Source: a virus. From it: a DNA stretch of 39,982 nucleotides. The stretch covers positions 1 through 39,982 of the IMG/VR virus record IMGVR_UViG_3300049617_000017, one strand, 5' to 3'. Shown here piece by piece: positions 7,634-15,846 of this stretch (positions are counted from its first letter, which is position 1; every line of letters starts with the position of its first letter). A model generated the notes under the pieces. The model had not been told where the DNA came from, searched no databases, and was given only the letters and a program-made list of their open reading frames with translations. Made by a program: the position numbers and the translations under genes.

Positions 7634-7825
7634 ATGGGCTACAAATGCAAAGAAGGTATGATTGATAACCGTATGGTTAAAGACAATCATCAACAAGGTA
7701 TCGAGCGTGTTCTACAACGTAAAGAAGATAGAAATGACGTTGAAGGACATAACGGGAAAATGGGTAAAGGTGCTAAAGCCGATTGGTCACGCAAAGGTGA
7801 TTCAATGACCCCACGTAAAGCATAA
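7634..7825 (+). CDS. Small hydrophilic protein
   Basis: The product is 63 residues, rich in Lys, Gly and Asp. A canonical TAAGGATATTATC leader precedes the ATG. The C-terminus KGDSMTPRKA is likely disordered. The function is unknown. Confidence 0.6.
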   Translation: MGYKCKEGMIDNRMVKDNHQQGIERVLQRKEDRNDVEGHNGKMGKGAKADWSRKGDSMTPRKA

Positions 7826-7851
7826 AACCATTAACTAATAAGGATATTACA

Positions 7852-8565
7852 ATGGGCATACTACAATTGCCTACTCAGGTTCCCGCCCAAGTAGGTGTAT
7901 TACCAAACATGAAATTCATGGTTTCAACTGATAATCTGGCAACCATTACCGCTGCCGCCTACTTGAACGGTGTAGCCTTGGAGAGTAACCCCATTGCTAA
8001 TACTGATATTTTGATGGTGCTTTATAATTACAACCTTCAATCAACAGCCGGAACATTTGGGATATTCACAGTTAGCATAACTAACGGTGTCATTACCCTG
8101 GTGCAATGGGTTGATTCGGGAAACGTGAATCTTCCGGTGGTGAACGGGAATATAGCGACATTCAACGGGACGACTGGACAGATTACCGATTCGGGCGTTG
8201 CTGCTGCTAATGTCATGAAGCTAAACTCTGCAAATGTTATGGCTGCTGGTGGCTCAATCACACTACTAAAAGTAAATGGCACTGAGGCTGCAAACGCGGT
8301 TACTACTGCTGCGGGTAATGCTGGGGTGATTACTACTTCTGCCTTAACCACTGCTGGTGGCGCAAGCTATGCTATAACCTGGACTAACTCGCAAATTACT
8401 GCTGGTTCTGTAATCCTATTATCAATAATGGGCGGTACTAATACTACTGAAAACATTACATTGAAAGCCGTTGCGGGTGCTGGTACTGCTACATTAACCA
8501 TCTACAATAATACCGCTGCGACTGCATTAAACGGTACTATTCTGATCGGTTATTCTGTGTTGTAA
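7852..8565 (+). CDS. Putative head decoration/virion surface protein
   Basis: This 237-residue protein is dominated by Ala, Thr, Gly, Asn and Val, with a beta-rich composition and almost no Cys. It resembles the surface-exposed beta domains of phage decoration and fibre proteins. The phrases ATFNGTTGQITDSG and the C-terminal NGTILIGYSVL also occur, from memory, in fibre-like proteins. It sits between portal and scaffold, not with the fibres at 19-26 kb, so a capsid-associated role is the working guess. A strong terminator follows. Confidence 0.55.
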   Translation: MGILQLPTQVPAQVGVLPNMKFMVSTDNLATITAAAYLNGVALESNPIANTDILMVLYNYNLQSTAGTFGIFTVSITNGVITLVQWVDSGNVNLPVVNGNIATFNGTTGQITDSGVAAANVMKLNSANVMAAGGSITLLKVNGTEAANAVTTAAGNAGVITTSALTTAGGASYAITWTNSQITAGSVILLSIMGGTNTTENITLKAVAGAGTATLTIYNNTAATALNGTILIGYSVL

Positions 8566-8574
8566 GACAACATT

Positions 8575-8618
8575 ATGAGCCTGGTTTTTCCCTTCCTTTT
8601 CCCAGGCTCATTCTTCTA
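8575..8618. terminator. Strong bidirectional terminator between convergent genes
   Basis: A perfect 10-bp dyad, ATGAGCCTGG (8575-8584) and CCAGGCTCAT (8602-8611), encloses a pyrimidine-rich 17-base loop and is followed by TTCTTCT. On the other strand the loop gives an A/G-rich run. It ends the rightward gene at 8565 and the leftward gene whose stop is at 8616. Confidence 0.85.
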
Positions 8619-8822
8619 CATTGGCTTAAGATTATCTGCAAACCATAGGTCTAGCTCAGCCTGTTTAAAATAAACACGTCCATTTAACTTATAGTAGGGA
8701 AAGTGCCTATCCTCGTATCTCACTTTTTGAACCCACCTAACTGTTTTACCATAAAGTGACGCCACTTCTTTTTCATTAATATAACGCTGGCCATTCACTA
8801 TCATTTGATTGTCCTTAATCAT
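8616..8822 (-). CDS. Excisionase/AlpA-like helix-turn-helix protein
   Basis: This 68-residue protein has the pattern INEKEVASLYGKTVRWVQK...FPYYKLNGRVYFKQAELDLWF. This is typical of the helix-turn-helix group that includes excisionases (recombination directionality factors), AlpA-like regulators and MerR-type winged helices. It is the only leftward gene among the head genes, and it has its own promoter and terminator. It could be a transcriptional regulator or a recombination directionality factor, though no integrase is visible. The start at 8822 follows AAAGGATAAAAACGG; an ATG at 8804 is an alternative. Confidence 0.75.
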   Translation of the reverse strand: MIKDNQMIVNGQRYINEKEVASLYGKTVRWVQKVRYEDRHFPYYKLNGRVYFKQAELDLWFADNLKPM

Positions 8823-8838
8823 CCGTTTTTATCCTTTC

Positions 8839-8868
8839 ATTATATTTTCTATCCGTACCTGACATCAA
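8839..8868 (-). promoter_or_regulatory. Sigma70-type promoter for the leftward HTH gene
   Basis: On the minus strand, TTGATG (8868-8863) and a perfect TATAAT (8844-8839) are separated by 18 bases. The start codon of the HTH gene lies about 16 bases past the -10, leaving a short leader that includes AAAGGA. Confidence 0.65.
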
Positions 8869-9118
8869 TAATCCTAAATTACCTTTATTTAACATCTTTT
8901 ACCTCTCTTTGTCACTTACTACCCAGTTCAATAGAACCACCCTATGTAATCGACTACATTTGGCATGTGGGATGGATGAATATCGCTAAGGACGGCGACC
9001 CACACGAGACTCTTGCGTTAATAGAGGAATGATTTTCAGCGTGATGGCGTAATAATCCGAGACCTGTTCGTAAGGCAGAGGTATTACCGTAGCGGGGATA
9101 ATAGCTAGAAGGAATGTT
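8869..9118. other. Non-coding stretch before the scaffold gene
   Basis: I find no convincing gene here. It holds a near-palindrome, GTAATCGACTAC (8946-8957), and a 6-bp dyad, TGTGGG (8966-8971) with CCCACA (8999-9004), that could form an RNA stem. A short open run ending at 9032 lacks a ribosome site. An AAGGA site at the end serves the scaffold start. It may be a regulatory leader or operator for the scaffold/capsid genes. Confidence 0.4.
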
Positions 9119-9823
9119 ATGGATAATAGTGTTATGGATAACACGTCTGAATTGAGTCAGACACCTGTAGAGACTGCGCAACAAACACAAGAACGTTTGT
9201 TTAAGCAAGCTGAGTTAAATGAAATTGTAGGACGAGCAAAGCATGACGCCGTTGAAAGCTATAAACGCCAACAACAGCAACAAGCCCCGCAAGCCCCACA
9301 GTATCAAGCCCCTCAGAGCAACTTTAAAGCATTGTCGGAAGATGATGTTAAGCGGCTAACTGGTGAAGAGCTAAATAGGTACCGTGAAGAATGGACTCGT
9401 GAGAGCCAGGAACGCGCGAATGCCCAGGCAGCAGAGCGCATAGTGAGCAGCTATAAAGAAAAAATCTCTGCTGGTAAAGACAAATATGAAGACTTTGAGG
9501 CCGTGACCAATAATGTCGACATGAGATATTACCCTAACGTCGTTCAGCTCCTTGCAGAATACGTGGATAACTCGCATGACGTATTATATGACTTGGCAAA
9601 ACACCGCATTAAGTTAGGTCAAATAGAGGACTTATGTTCTCGAAATCCTCAAGATGCCATATACGAGATTAAACGCTTGTCTGATTCGATTAAAGCGAAT
9701 GAGCAGCACTCGAATATGAGCAATGCCAAAGCCCCATTATCACAGCAACGACCTTCTAATACCGGAACGGATTCAGGTAATACTCTGTCGATGCGCGATT
9801 TGAAGGCTAAGTATCGCGGGTAA
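9119..9823 (+). CDS. Head scaffolding protein
   Basis: This 234-residue protein is hydrophilic and highly charged, with a Gln/Pro-rich segment near residues 55-72 and long helices. It lies immediately upstream of the major capsid gene, the standard place of a scaffold. The last residues, MRDLKAKYRG, form a short basic helix of the kind by which scaffolds bind coat protein. It would direct prohead assembly and leave before packaging. AGAAGGA precedes the ATG; a second in-frame ATG five codons on is possible. Confidence 0.85.
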   Translation: MDNSVMDNTSELSQTPVETAQQTQERLFKQAELNEIVGRAKHDAVESYKRQQQQQAPQAPQYQAPQSNFKALSEDDVKRLTGEELNRYREEWTRESQERANAQAAERIVSSYKEKISAGKDKYEDFEAVTNNVDMRYYPNVVQLLAEYVDNSHDVLYDLAKHRIKLGQIEDLCSRNPQDAIYEIKRLSDSIKANEQHSNMSNAKAPLSQQRPSNTGTDSGNTLSMRDLKAKYRG

Positions 9824-9836
9824 TTATCACCCTGAA

Positions 9837-9863
9837 TCCTAACTTAATGGATGAAAGTTAGGA
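9837..9863 (+). promoter_or_regulatory. Hairpin overlapping the capsid gene ribosome site
   Basis: A 9-bp perfect stem, TCCTAACTT (9837-9845) and AAGTTAGGA (9855-9863), has a 9-base loop. Its 3' arm contains most of the TTAGGAG Shine-Dalgarno site of the major capsid gene (ATG 9873). It could tune capsid translation or protect the mRNA 5' end. Confidence 0.55.
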
Positions 9864-9872
9864 GTACTTAAC

Positions 9873-11195
9873 ATGGCTGTTTTTCCGAACAATATTTTAC
9901 AAACCGTTGTCACTTACCAACGGTCTGGTCTTGCGCTATTACAGAACTTATGTTGCCATATTGCAACAGCTAATACAAAATTTAAGGATTTTGACAAAAT
10001 TCAGGCCAATTTAGGCTCGGCTGTCACCTTCGATTTACCACCTAGAGCTACTACTACTGCTGGTTTGGTTGCGTCATTCCAACCTGCTGTACAAAGAGTT
10101 CAACAATTAGTGTGCGACCAAGCGAACAACGCATCATTCGCAGTGACTTCACAACAACGTATCTTCAACTTGGAAAAAGGCGAAGAAGATTACATGCGTG
10201 TGTTTGGTAAGTCGTTCATTGCGGAACTTGCGGGTGTGGTTGAAAAGAACGTAGCTCTTAACTGGGCATCTGGCGTTCAATCTCAATTGCCTGGTACTAC
10301 TACTCTAAATACCTTCTCTGGTCCATATCGTTATTTCGGTAATGGTTCTACTGCGTTGACCTCTTATCAACAACTGGCTCAGGCTATTATGTTCTTCAAG
10401 AACTACGGCTCTGTTGCTGAGGGAATCAAGGTTTACCTTCCTGATACTGTGGTTCCTGCCATCGTAGGTAACGGTCTAAACCAATTCGTACCAAAACGTA
10501 ACGATGAAATCGCTATGTCTTGGGAAGTTGGGGACTTTGGTACTCCTTTAGTAAGTTACTACCAATCAAACTTAATGCCCATCCACGTATCAGGTGATAC
10601 TGGCGTGAACGCACAAACTTTGACTGTAGTAAGTACTAACGACCCTACAGGTCAAAACGTTACGCAAATCACTGTAAGCGGTGCCACTGCTAGTGATGCT
10701 AACGCGGTCTTCTCTGGTGACTTATTCAGCTTCCAGGACGGCGTTGCGGGTCAACCTAACATGCGCTACTTAACCTTCATCGCACACAGCCCATCAGCTA
10801 ACCAAGTTCAATTCAGGGCTACTGCTAATGCTGCTGCTAACGCTGCTGGTTTATTAACCATTAACATTTTCCCAGCATTAAATTGGGCAGGTGGTCAAAA
10901 TCAAAACTTGAACAACCCGATTGCGGCTGGAATGCAAATTCTTGGTCTGCCTTCTCACCGTTGCGGCGGTATCTTGGGTGGTGATGCGTTCTATTTAGCG
11001 ATGCCTCAGTTACCAGAACAAGACCCCTACGCAACTGCTAATGAGTATGACGAAGACACAGGCGTATCAATGCGATTGACCTACGGTTCTCTGTTCGGTC
11101 AAAACCAAACTGGTATGGTCTATGACGAAACACATGGTTCAGTAATCGTACCTGAATACTCCATGCGTTACGTTATTCCTTTGTCACAAGGCTAA
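9873..11195 (+). CDS. Major capsid protein (P22 coat-like, HK97 fold)
   Basis: The 440-residue protein directly follows the scaffold, has its own strong ribosome site and is followed by a terminator-like hairpin, as expected for the most abundant virion protein. Its length and neighbours (portal and gp4/gp10-like genes) match the coat protein of P22-like phages; residue-level similarity is not obvious by eye. It has few Lys and many Asn, Gln and Ala, with NIF-PALNW and NEYDEDTGVSMRLTYG blocks near the C-terminus typical of coat proteins. It builds the icosahedral shell. Confidence 0.85.
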   Translation: MAVFPNNILQTVVTYQRSGLALLQNLCCHIATANTKFKDFDKIQANLGSAVTFDLPPRATTTAGLVASFQPAVQRVQQLVCDQANNASFAVTSQQRIFNLEKGEEDYMRVFGKSFIAELAGVVEKNVALNWASGVQSQLPGTTTLNTFSGPYRYFGNGSTALTSYQQLAQAIMFFKNYGSVAEGIKVYLPDTVVPAIVGNGLNQFVPKRNDEIAMSWEVGDFGTPLVSYYQSNLMPIHVSGDTGVNAQTLTVVSTNDPTGQNVTQITVSGATASDANAVFSGDLFSFQDGVAGQPNMRYLTFIAHSPSANQVQFRATANAAANAAGLLTINIFPALNWAGGQNQNLNNPIAAGMQILGLPSHRCGGILGGDAFYLAMPQLPEQDPYATANEYDEDTGVSMRLTYGSLFGQNQTGMVYDETHGSVIVPEYSMRYVIPLSQG

Positions 11196-11202
11196 TTCGG
11201 GT

Positions 11203-11238
11203 GAGCGGCTTTGGCCGCTCTCTAATTCAACGTTTTTT
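11203..11238 (+). terminator. Terminator-like hairpin after the capsid gene
   Basis: A 7-bp GC-rich stem, GAGCGGC (11203-11209) and GCCGCTC (11214-11220), has a TTTG loop. A T6 run follows only at 11233-11238, 12 bases after the stem. It is likely a partial terminator that sets capsid mRNA above the downstream genes, or an mRNA-stabilising 3' hairpin. Confidence 0.6.
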
Positions 11239-11252
11239 ATAAGGATATAAAG

Positions 11253-12101
11253 ATGCCTACTCCACAAGTACAAAATGACCCAATTTACTCATTACCACAT
11301 TTATACATTAGTGGTTTGAGTATCTCTGTTGCTTCTACCACGTTGCTAGCAGTAGCACCTGGTCAAGCGCGTGATGCAAATGACAACATTGATATGCCTG
11401 TTGGTTTCCCTGATTTACAAGGAAATACCAATCCTGCAATTCAATTCCAAGGGTATATGCCTCCTTTGTTTATTAACTCTGCAATTAACGGAGCTAATGG
11501 ACTTGATGCGGGAACTATTGCGGCTTCCACTCAATACGCAATCTATTTGATTGGTGACTCTCGCGGTTACAACCAAGTGGCTGCTGTTTTGAGCTTAACC
11601 AGCAATCCATTCCCTTTACTGCCTTTTGGTTATGATTCTTATCGTCTGCTTGGCTTTATTGAAACTGATGGTTCGTCTCACTTTGTGTACGCGACTCATG
11701 AGCCTCAACAAATGGCAAGTGCTGTAGCTTACTACCTACAACCTCCTGTTTCTGTATTGTCTGGCGGTGCTTCCACTACATTTGCAGGTGTTGACCTCAA
11801 TAGTGCTGTTCCATCTGGCACATTGCCTAACGTGATTGTTGAGCTGTTAGTAACGTTTATCCCAGCAGCCGTTGGCGATACCGTTGTTATCAGACCTACA
11901 GGAAGTGCGGCTACTACTGGATTGGTAACAATCACAGGTTTCGTTGCAGGAATTGCGCAATCTCAATACATCCAAGTCATTGCTGGCGTTAATGGTTCAA
12001 GCCATGCGTCTATTGACTATGAAGTAACGAGTGCGAGTGATGCTGTATCAATGTCTGTAGTCGGTTGGACTGGCGCACCTCACGTGGCGTACCCAGTTTA
12101 A
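11253..12101 (+). CDS. Putative virion protein downstream of capsid
   Basis: This 282-residue protein has a TAAGGATATAAAG leader. It is rich in Ala, Val, Thr, Ser and Gly, with almost no Lys, and is predicted to be mainly beta. The position between the coat protein and the gp4-like gene suggests a head decoration protein or head-tail component. No family is recognised. Confidence 0.6.
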   Translation: MPTPQVQNDPIYSLPHLYISGLSISVASTTLLAVAPGQARDANDNIDMPVGFPDLQGNTNPAIQFQGYMPPLFINSAINGANGLDAGTIAASTQYAIYLIGDSRGYNQVAAVLSLTSNPFPLLPFGYDSYRLLGFIETDGSSHFVYATHEPQQMASAVAYYLQPPVSVLSGGASTTFAGVDLNSAVPSGTLPNVIVELLVTFIPAAVGDTVVIRPTGSAATTGLVTITGFVAGIAQSQYIQVIAGVNGSSHASIDYEVTSASDAVSMSVVGWTGAPHVAYPV

Positions 12102-12122
12102 TTAACTTAGGAGCGAGTTATT

Positions 12123-12917
12123 ATGGCCTACACAGCAGAACAATTAGTAACTCGTTCCTGGTTTTTATCTGGAATAGTAGCCAGGAATTTACAAGTTCCA
12201 ACAGGCGATCAGATTTATGATGGCTTGCAAATGCTTAATGATTTGCTCAATTTCAAACAGATAGAAACGGATTTAATCCCCTACTGGACATATATTGAGT
12301 TTCCCGCTGTCGGCGGCCAAGAGTTCTATTTTCTTCCTTATGTAGCAGCAATTGAGTCCGCCACTTTTAATATTGGTGTCGTTCGTTATCCAATGGACAC
12401 AACGTCACGCCGCATGTATTACGGCTCTTCACGTGTAGATGATATTTCTACACTGCCGTTTAACTGGAATTACAACCGCGCATTGGGCGGTGGCAATCTG
12501 GCATTGTATTTTAAGCCTGAATCTGCTTATCCCATGAAGTTAATGGTCAAACTATTTTTGGTTGATGTGACCTTGCAAACAGACCTAACGGACGTAACAA
12601 GTACATTCCTTGACCCATTAGACCCATTAGCACCACCAAATTACACGCCTTACACATTCATTAATAACAATGTCCAAGGCTACGACACCTCATACATCGA
12701 GTACCTACGCTACGCATTAGCGCAATACATGTGCTCGGAGTATGGTGTTTTATTTAATCCAGAATCAGAAAAGATTCTAACCAGTTACAAACGCAAACTA
12801 ATGTACGTTTCTCCGCCAGACCTCACGGTTATAAAAACATCAATCCTATGCGCTGAAAATGCAGGTGGCGTGAACTGGGGTGACGTTAACATCGGCAGGG
12901 GCTGGCGACCTTCTTAA
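12123..12917 (+). CDS. Packaged DNA stabilisation protein, P22 gp4-like
   Basis: The 264-residue protein starts MAYTAEQLVTRSWFLSGIVAR and has the pattern GDQIYDGLQMLNDLLN followed by LIPYWT. This is typical of the P22 gp4 tail-accessory family, which forms a ring under the portal after packaging. The end has a long-helix region, SEKILTSYKRKLMYVS. The gp10-like partner lies nearby at 13117, with a small membrane protein between them. Confidence 0.8.
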   Translation: MAYTAEQLVTRSWFLSGIVARNLQVPTGDQIYDGLQMLNDLLNFKQIETDLIPYWTYIEFPAVGGQEFYFLPYVAAIESATFNIGVVRYPMDTTSRRMYYGSSRVDDISTLPFNWNYNRALGGGNLALYFKPESAYPMKLMVKLFLVDVTLQTDLTDVTSTFLDPLDPLAPPNYTPYTFINNNVQGYDTSYIEYLRYALAQYMCSEYGVLFNPESEKILTSYKRKLMYVSPPDLTVIKTSILCAENAGGVNWGDVNIGRGWRPS

Positions 12918-12927
12918 GGGGTTAGTT

Positions 12928-13107
12928 ATGGAGCCGAACCTTATAGACCATGAGGTCAGACTTAGGCAGCTAGAAAAATTATTAGAGCATTACGATCAGA
13001 AATACAAAGATAACGAGGCGAAGTTAAGCGGCCAATATACATGGATAATCGGTACTGTTGTCACATCCATAAGCGCATTACTGCTTCATTTAACCAAATT
13101 AATATAG
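12928..13107 (+). CDS. Small membrane protein, XhlA-like (possible holin)
   Basis: The product is 59 residues: an N-terminal charged, coiled region (HEVRLRQLEKLLEHYDQK) and one C-terminal transmembrane span (residues 37-59, WIIGTVVTSISALLLHL). This is the architecture of XhlA-type haemolysin/holin accessory proteins. The ATG at 12928 follows AAGGGGTTAGTT; the upstream GTG at 12880 is not needed. Its place between gp4- and gp10-like genes is odd for a lysis gene. Confidence 0.6.
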   Translation: MEPNLIDHEVRLRQLEKLLEHYDQKYKDNEAKLSGQYTWIIGTVVTSISALLLHLTKLI

Positions 13108-13116
13108 GGACAGTAG

Positions 13117-14841
13117 ATGGTAGCCCGTGGCCAGAACTTTAAACAGTTTCCATTAAATATTGTAGGCTCAAGCATCTTCGGGCGATACCCCAAGATTAGC
13201 ATTGAGAAAACTTACAATATGTTCATTTCCGATACTTTTATGGTTCCTTATGCGGGCTATAGTATCGGTATTACGGCTGCTAACTTCCTAAATGCCATTG
13301 AAGGGCGTTGCATATTCACAAGTACTAAATTCGGTGAGTTAGTTGTAGTTGAAGGTAATGGCGTCTTCTTAGTCCAGATTAACTATTCACAATCCTCTGA
13401 GTCCGTCACATCTTTTCAAGTATTTCGTATTGGCACACTCCAAACAACTACGGGTGTGGTGTACATCTCTGAAAATAATAAGCCACAGCTAGGTATATCC
13501 GATGGCACCGCGTTTTATGTCTATGACCCAAACCCTCCTATGGGTCACGCTACATTTGAAGCCGTTCCTTTGAACTTTACCCCTGGCTACCTGACCTTCC
13601 ATGATACCTATTTTATCCTGGCAGCGAGCAACGATACATTTTATTCGCCACCCGCCAACAATACCTGGCGTTTATCAGGTCAAAATGACGGCTATACCTG
13701 GAACTCAGACAGTGCCAGCATTGGCTTACTACAAACAAAACCTGACAACGTAAAAGCCGTTGTACGCTTCCCGTCTAAAGGTAACATGATATTTGTGATG
13801 GGCAGTATTGTAACCGAAGCCTGGTTTGATACTGGCGCGCAATTATTCCCTTATCAACGCAACAACCAATTTAATATTGACTATGGATGCTTACAGCCTG
13901 CTACTGTTGCTTATATGGACGAGTTTGTGGTGTGGCTCGCTCAGAACGAGAAATCTGGCCCAATTATTGTATATTCTGATGGGGGAATGCCTAAAAAGAT
14001 TACTACTGACGGTATTGATTATCTTTTTTCTACCCTGGAAGACCCAGCGGATTCACAAGGATTTCTATATCGCCAAGATGGTCATTTGTTTTACCACATT
14101 AATTTTTATAGCGATAATCTATCTCTATTTTACGACTTCACTAATGACAAGTTCTACCATGCTTGCGACCAGAACTTAAATTACTTCATTGCCTCAGAGG
14201 TTGCGTTCTTCAACAACCAGTACTATTTCATTACTAAAAACAATGGAAATCTGTTCGTATTTGATACAACGATTACGACTTATGAGGATGTTGATACCAA
14301 GAATGACCGAATTATAAATGAAATCCCAAGAATAAGAACGTGCTCTAACACGCGTGCGCCTGACCAGGATTACCAGATTATTAATGATTTAGGCTTTACG
14401 GTTGAGTCAGGTGAGACCGATTACCAACAGCAAGACTTAGGCGAGATATTTTTAATTACTCAAGCTGGCAATCAACTTGTCACTCAAGGTGGTTTTTTAG
14501 GATTTATTACCCAAGATGGCAATCAATTAGTCTCTCAAGATGGCATATATCTTACAAGCCAGCAAAATGCGGAAGGCTCAGTAGCACCATTAATCGCTCA
14601 GCAACGCGCCAATACTGGAACATCAAACCTATCATTACCACACATTGATTTATCTATATCAACAGACGGTGGCGCAACATTCGGTAATGAATGGGCATAC
14701 TACCTGCCCGCAATAGGTCATAGAAAAAACCGTGTTATGTGGTGGCAAATTGGAATATCAAATGATTTCGTACCGCAGTTTAAATTCTGGGGATTGGGAC
14801 GTTTCGTAATTACTGACGGAATTATAAACGCAAGGAGATAA
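13117..14841 (+). CDS. Packaged DNA stabilisation protein, P22 gp10-like
   Basis: The 574-residue protein begins QNFKQFPLNIVGSSIFGRYPKIS and contains ETYNM-type (KTYNMFIS), DTYF, TWNSDSASI and RFPSKGNMIFVMGS...EAWFDTG motifs. These are characteristic of the P22 gp10 beta-propeller-like tail hub family. It would bind the gp4 ring and help close the portal channel. Around residues 448-485 it carries three short imperfect repeats of the form ITQ-GNQLV-Q-G that look like an insertion. Confidence 0.8.
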   Translation: MVARGQNFKQFPLNIVGSSIFGRYPKISIEKTYNMFISDTFMVPYAGYSIGITAANFLNAIEGRCIFTSTKFGELVVVEGNGVFLVQINYSQSSESVTSFQVFRIGTLQTTTGVVYISENNKPQLGISDGTAFYVYDPNPPMGHATFEAVPLNFTPGYLTFHDTYFILAASNDTFYSPPANNTWRLSGQNDGYTWNSDSASIGLLQTKPDNVKAVVRFPSKGNMIFVMGSIVTEAWFDTGAQLFPYQRNNQFNIDYGCLQPATVAYMDEFVVWLAQNEKSGPIIVYSDGGMPKKITTDGIDYLFSTLEDPADSQGFLYRQDGHLFYHINFYSDNLSLFYDFTNDKFYHACDQNLNYFIASEVAFFNNQYYFITKNNGNLFVFDTTITTYEDVDTKNDRIINEIPRIRTCSNTRAPDQDYQIINDLGFTVESGETDYQQQDLGEIFLITQAGNQLVTQGGFLGFITQDGNQLVSQDGIYLTSQQNAEGSVAPLIAQQRANTGTSNLSLPHIDLSISTDGGATFGNEWAYYLPAIGHRKNRVMWWQIGISNDFVPQFKFWGLGRFVITDGIINARR

Positions 14842-14846
14842 GCGCG

Positions 14847-15215
14847 ATGCCAAGTATGAGTAATTTACAGGCTATATTCCCCGACTTACCAAGGGAATCA
14901 CCTGTCTTAGATAAGTCCGGTGATTTTAGCCCTTTATGGTCTTTAGGCTTGTCTTCCCTGTTTCAGGCATTGCAAGAAAACTTTAAGAACGAAGGTATTT
15001 TGTTCCCGCGATTAACTGCTGCTAATATAGCTAATATACAGGCAATTTATACACCATTAATTGGTGGCCCATTGCCTCAAAATATACCAGATATTAGCGG
15101 ACAAACGGTATTTGACTATACTAACAAAGTGTCAAAACAATTTGTTATCACGTATGATGGTGCTATGCCGCCGAACATTTTAACGGCGACTTGGCGAACT
15201 TTGGCCTATGTATGA
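14847..15215 (+). CDS. Small putative tail protein
   Basis: The product is 122 residues, starting MPSMSNLQAIFPDLPRESP. No tail-needle gene (P22 gp26) is recognisable here, and this protein takes its place after gp10. It is too short for a classic needle and has no obvious trimeric coiled coil. A tail-tip or adaptor role is inferred from position. Confidence 0.55.
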   Translation: MPSMSNLQAIFPDLPRESPVLDKSGDFSPLWSLGLSSLFQALQENFKNEGILFPRLTAANIANIQAIYTPLIGGPLPQNIPDISGQTVFDYTNKVSKQFVITYDGAMPPNILTATWRTLAYV

Positions 15216-15229
15216 TTCAAGGATGAATT

Positions 15230-15835
15230 ATGAGCTGGTTAAGCAATTTATTTGGCGGAGGTAAAAACCCCGCAGACGCAGCAATTCCCTATCTTAACCA
15301 GATTCCAGGGCAAACGCAGCAATATCAACAACCCTATTTTGACGCGGGTAAGAATCAATTACCTGGACTTCAAGACCAATATAGCAAGCTGATGAACGAC
15401 CCAGGCGGTCGTATGAATGATATCGGCAAGTCATTTCAAGAGTCTCCAGGATTTAAGTTCGCAATGCAACAGGCAATGCAGGGTGGTAATCACGCAGCGG
15501 CCGCAGGTGGTATGGCGGGAAGTCCTCAGCACGAACAGCAAAACATGCAAATGGCAACCGATCTTGGCAACCAGGAATATAATAACTGGATGGACAAAGC
15601 ATTAGGTATGTATGGCCAGGGACTAAACGGCTCGCAAGGGATGGCGAATCAAGGACAGCAAGCAGGTCAAAGCATGTCCGATATTATTGCCCAAACCCTA
15701 GCGCAACAAGGTAACTTAGCATTTCAAGGGCAGCGACAAAAGAACCAGAACCAAAATGACTTATTCGGCGGCGCATTTAAAGCGGCTGGGTCTTTGGCTG
15801 GATTTAACCCTTGGGGCATGTTCGGCAACATTTAA
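15230..15835 (+). CDS. Putative DNA ejection protein (gp7-position)
   Basis: This 201-residue protein starts MSWLSNLFGGGKNP. It is rich in Gln, Gly, Asn and Met, with long amphipathic helices and the ending FKAAGSLAGFNPWGMFGNI. It resembles small virion ejection proteins of P22- and T7-like phages. It is the first of three consecutive genes in the usual ejection-protein position after gp10, and would be released into the cell with DNA. Confidence 0.6.
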   Translation: MSWLSNLFGGGKNPADAAIPYLNQIPGQTQQYQQPYFDAGKNQLPGLQDQYSKLMNDPGGRMNDIGKSFQESPGFKFAMQQAMQGGNHAAAAGGMAGSPQHEQQNMQMATDLGNQEYNNWMDKALGMYGQGLNGSQGMANQGQQAGQSMSDIIAQTLAQQGNLAFQGQRQKNQNQNDLFGGAFKAAGSLAGFNPWGMFGNI

Positions 15836-15846
15836 GGGGCTAACTA

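Noticed and set aside
8805-9032. Open frame covering the promoter of the HTH gene
   Set aside because: It overlaps a good minus-strand promoter, has no ribosome site and only its last 18 codons look protein-like.
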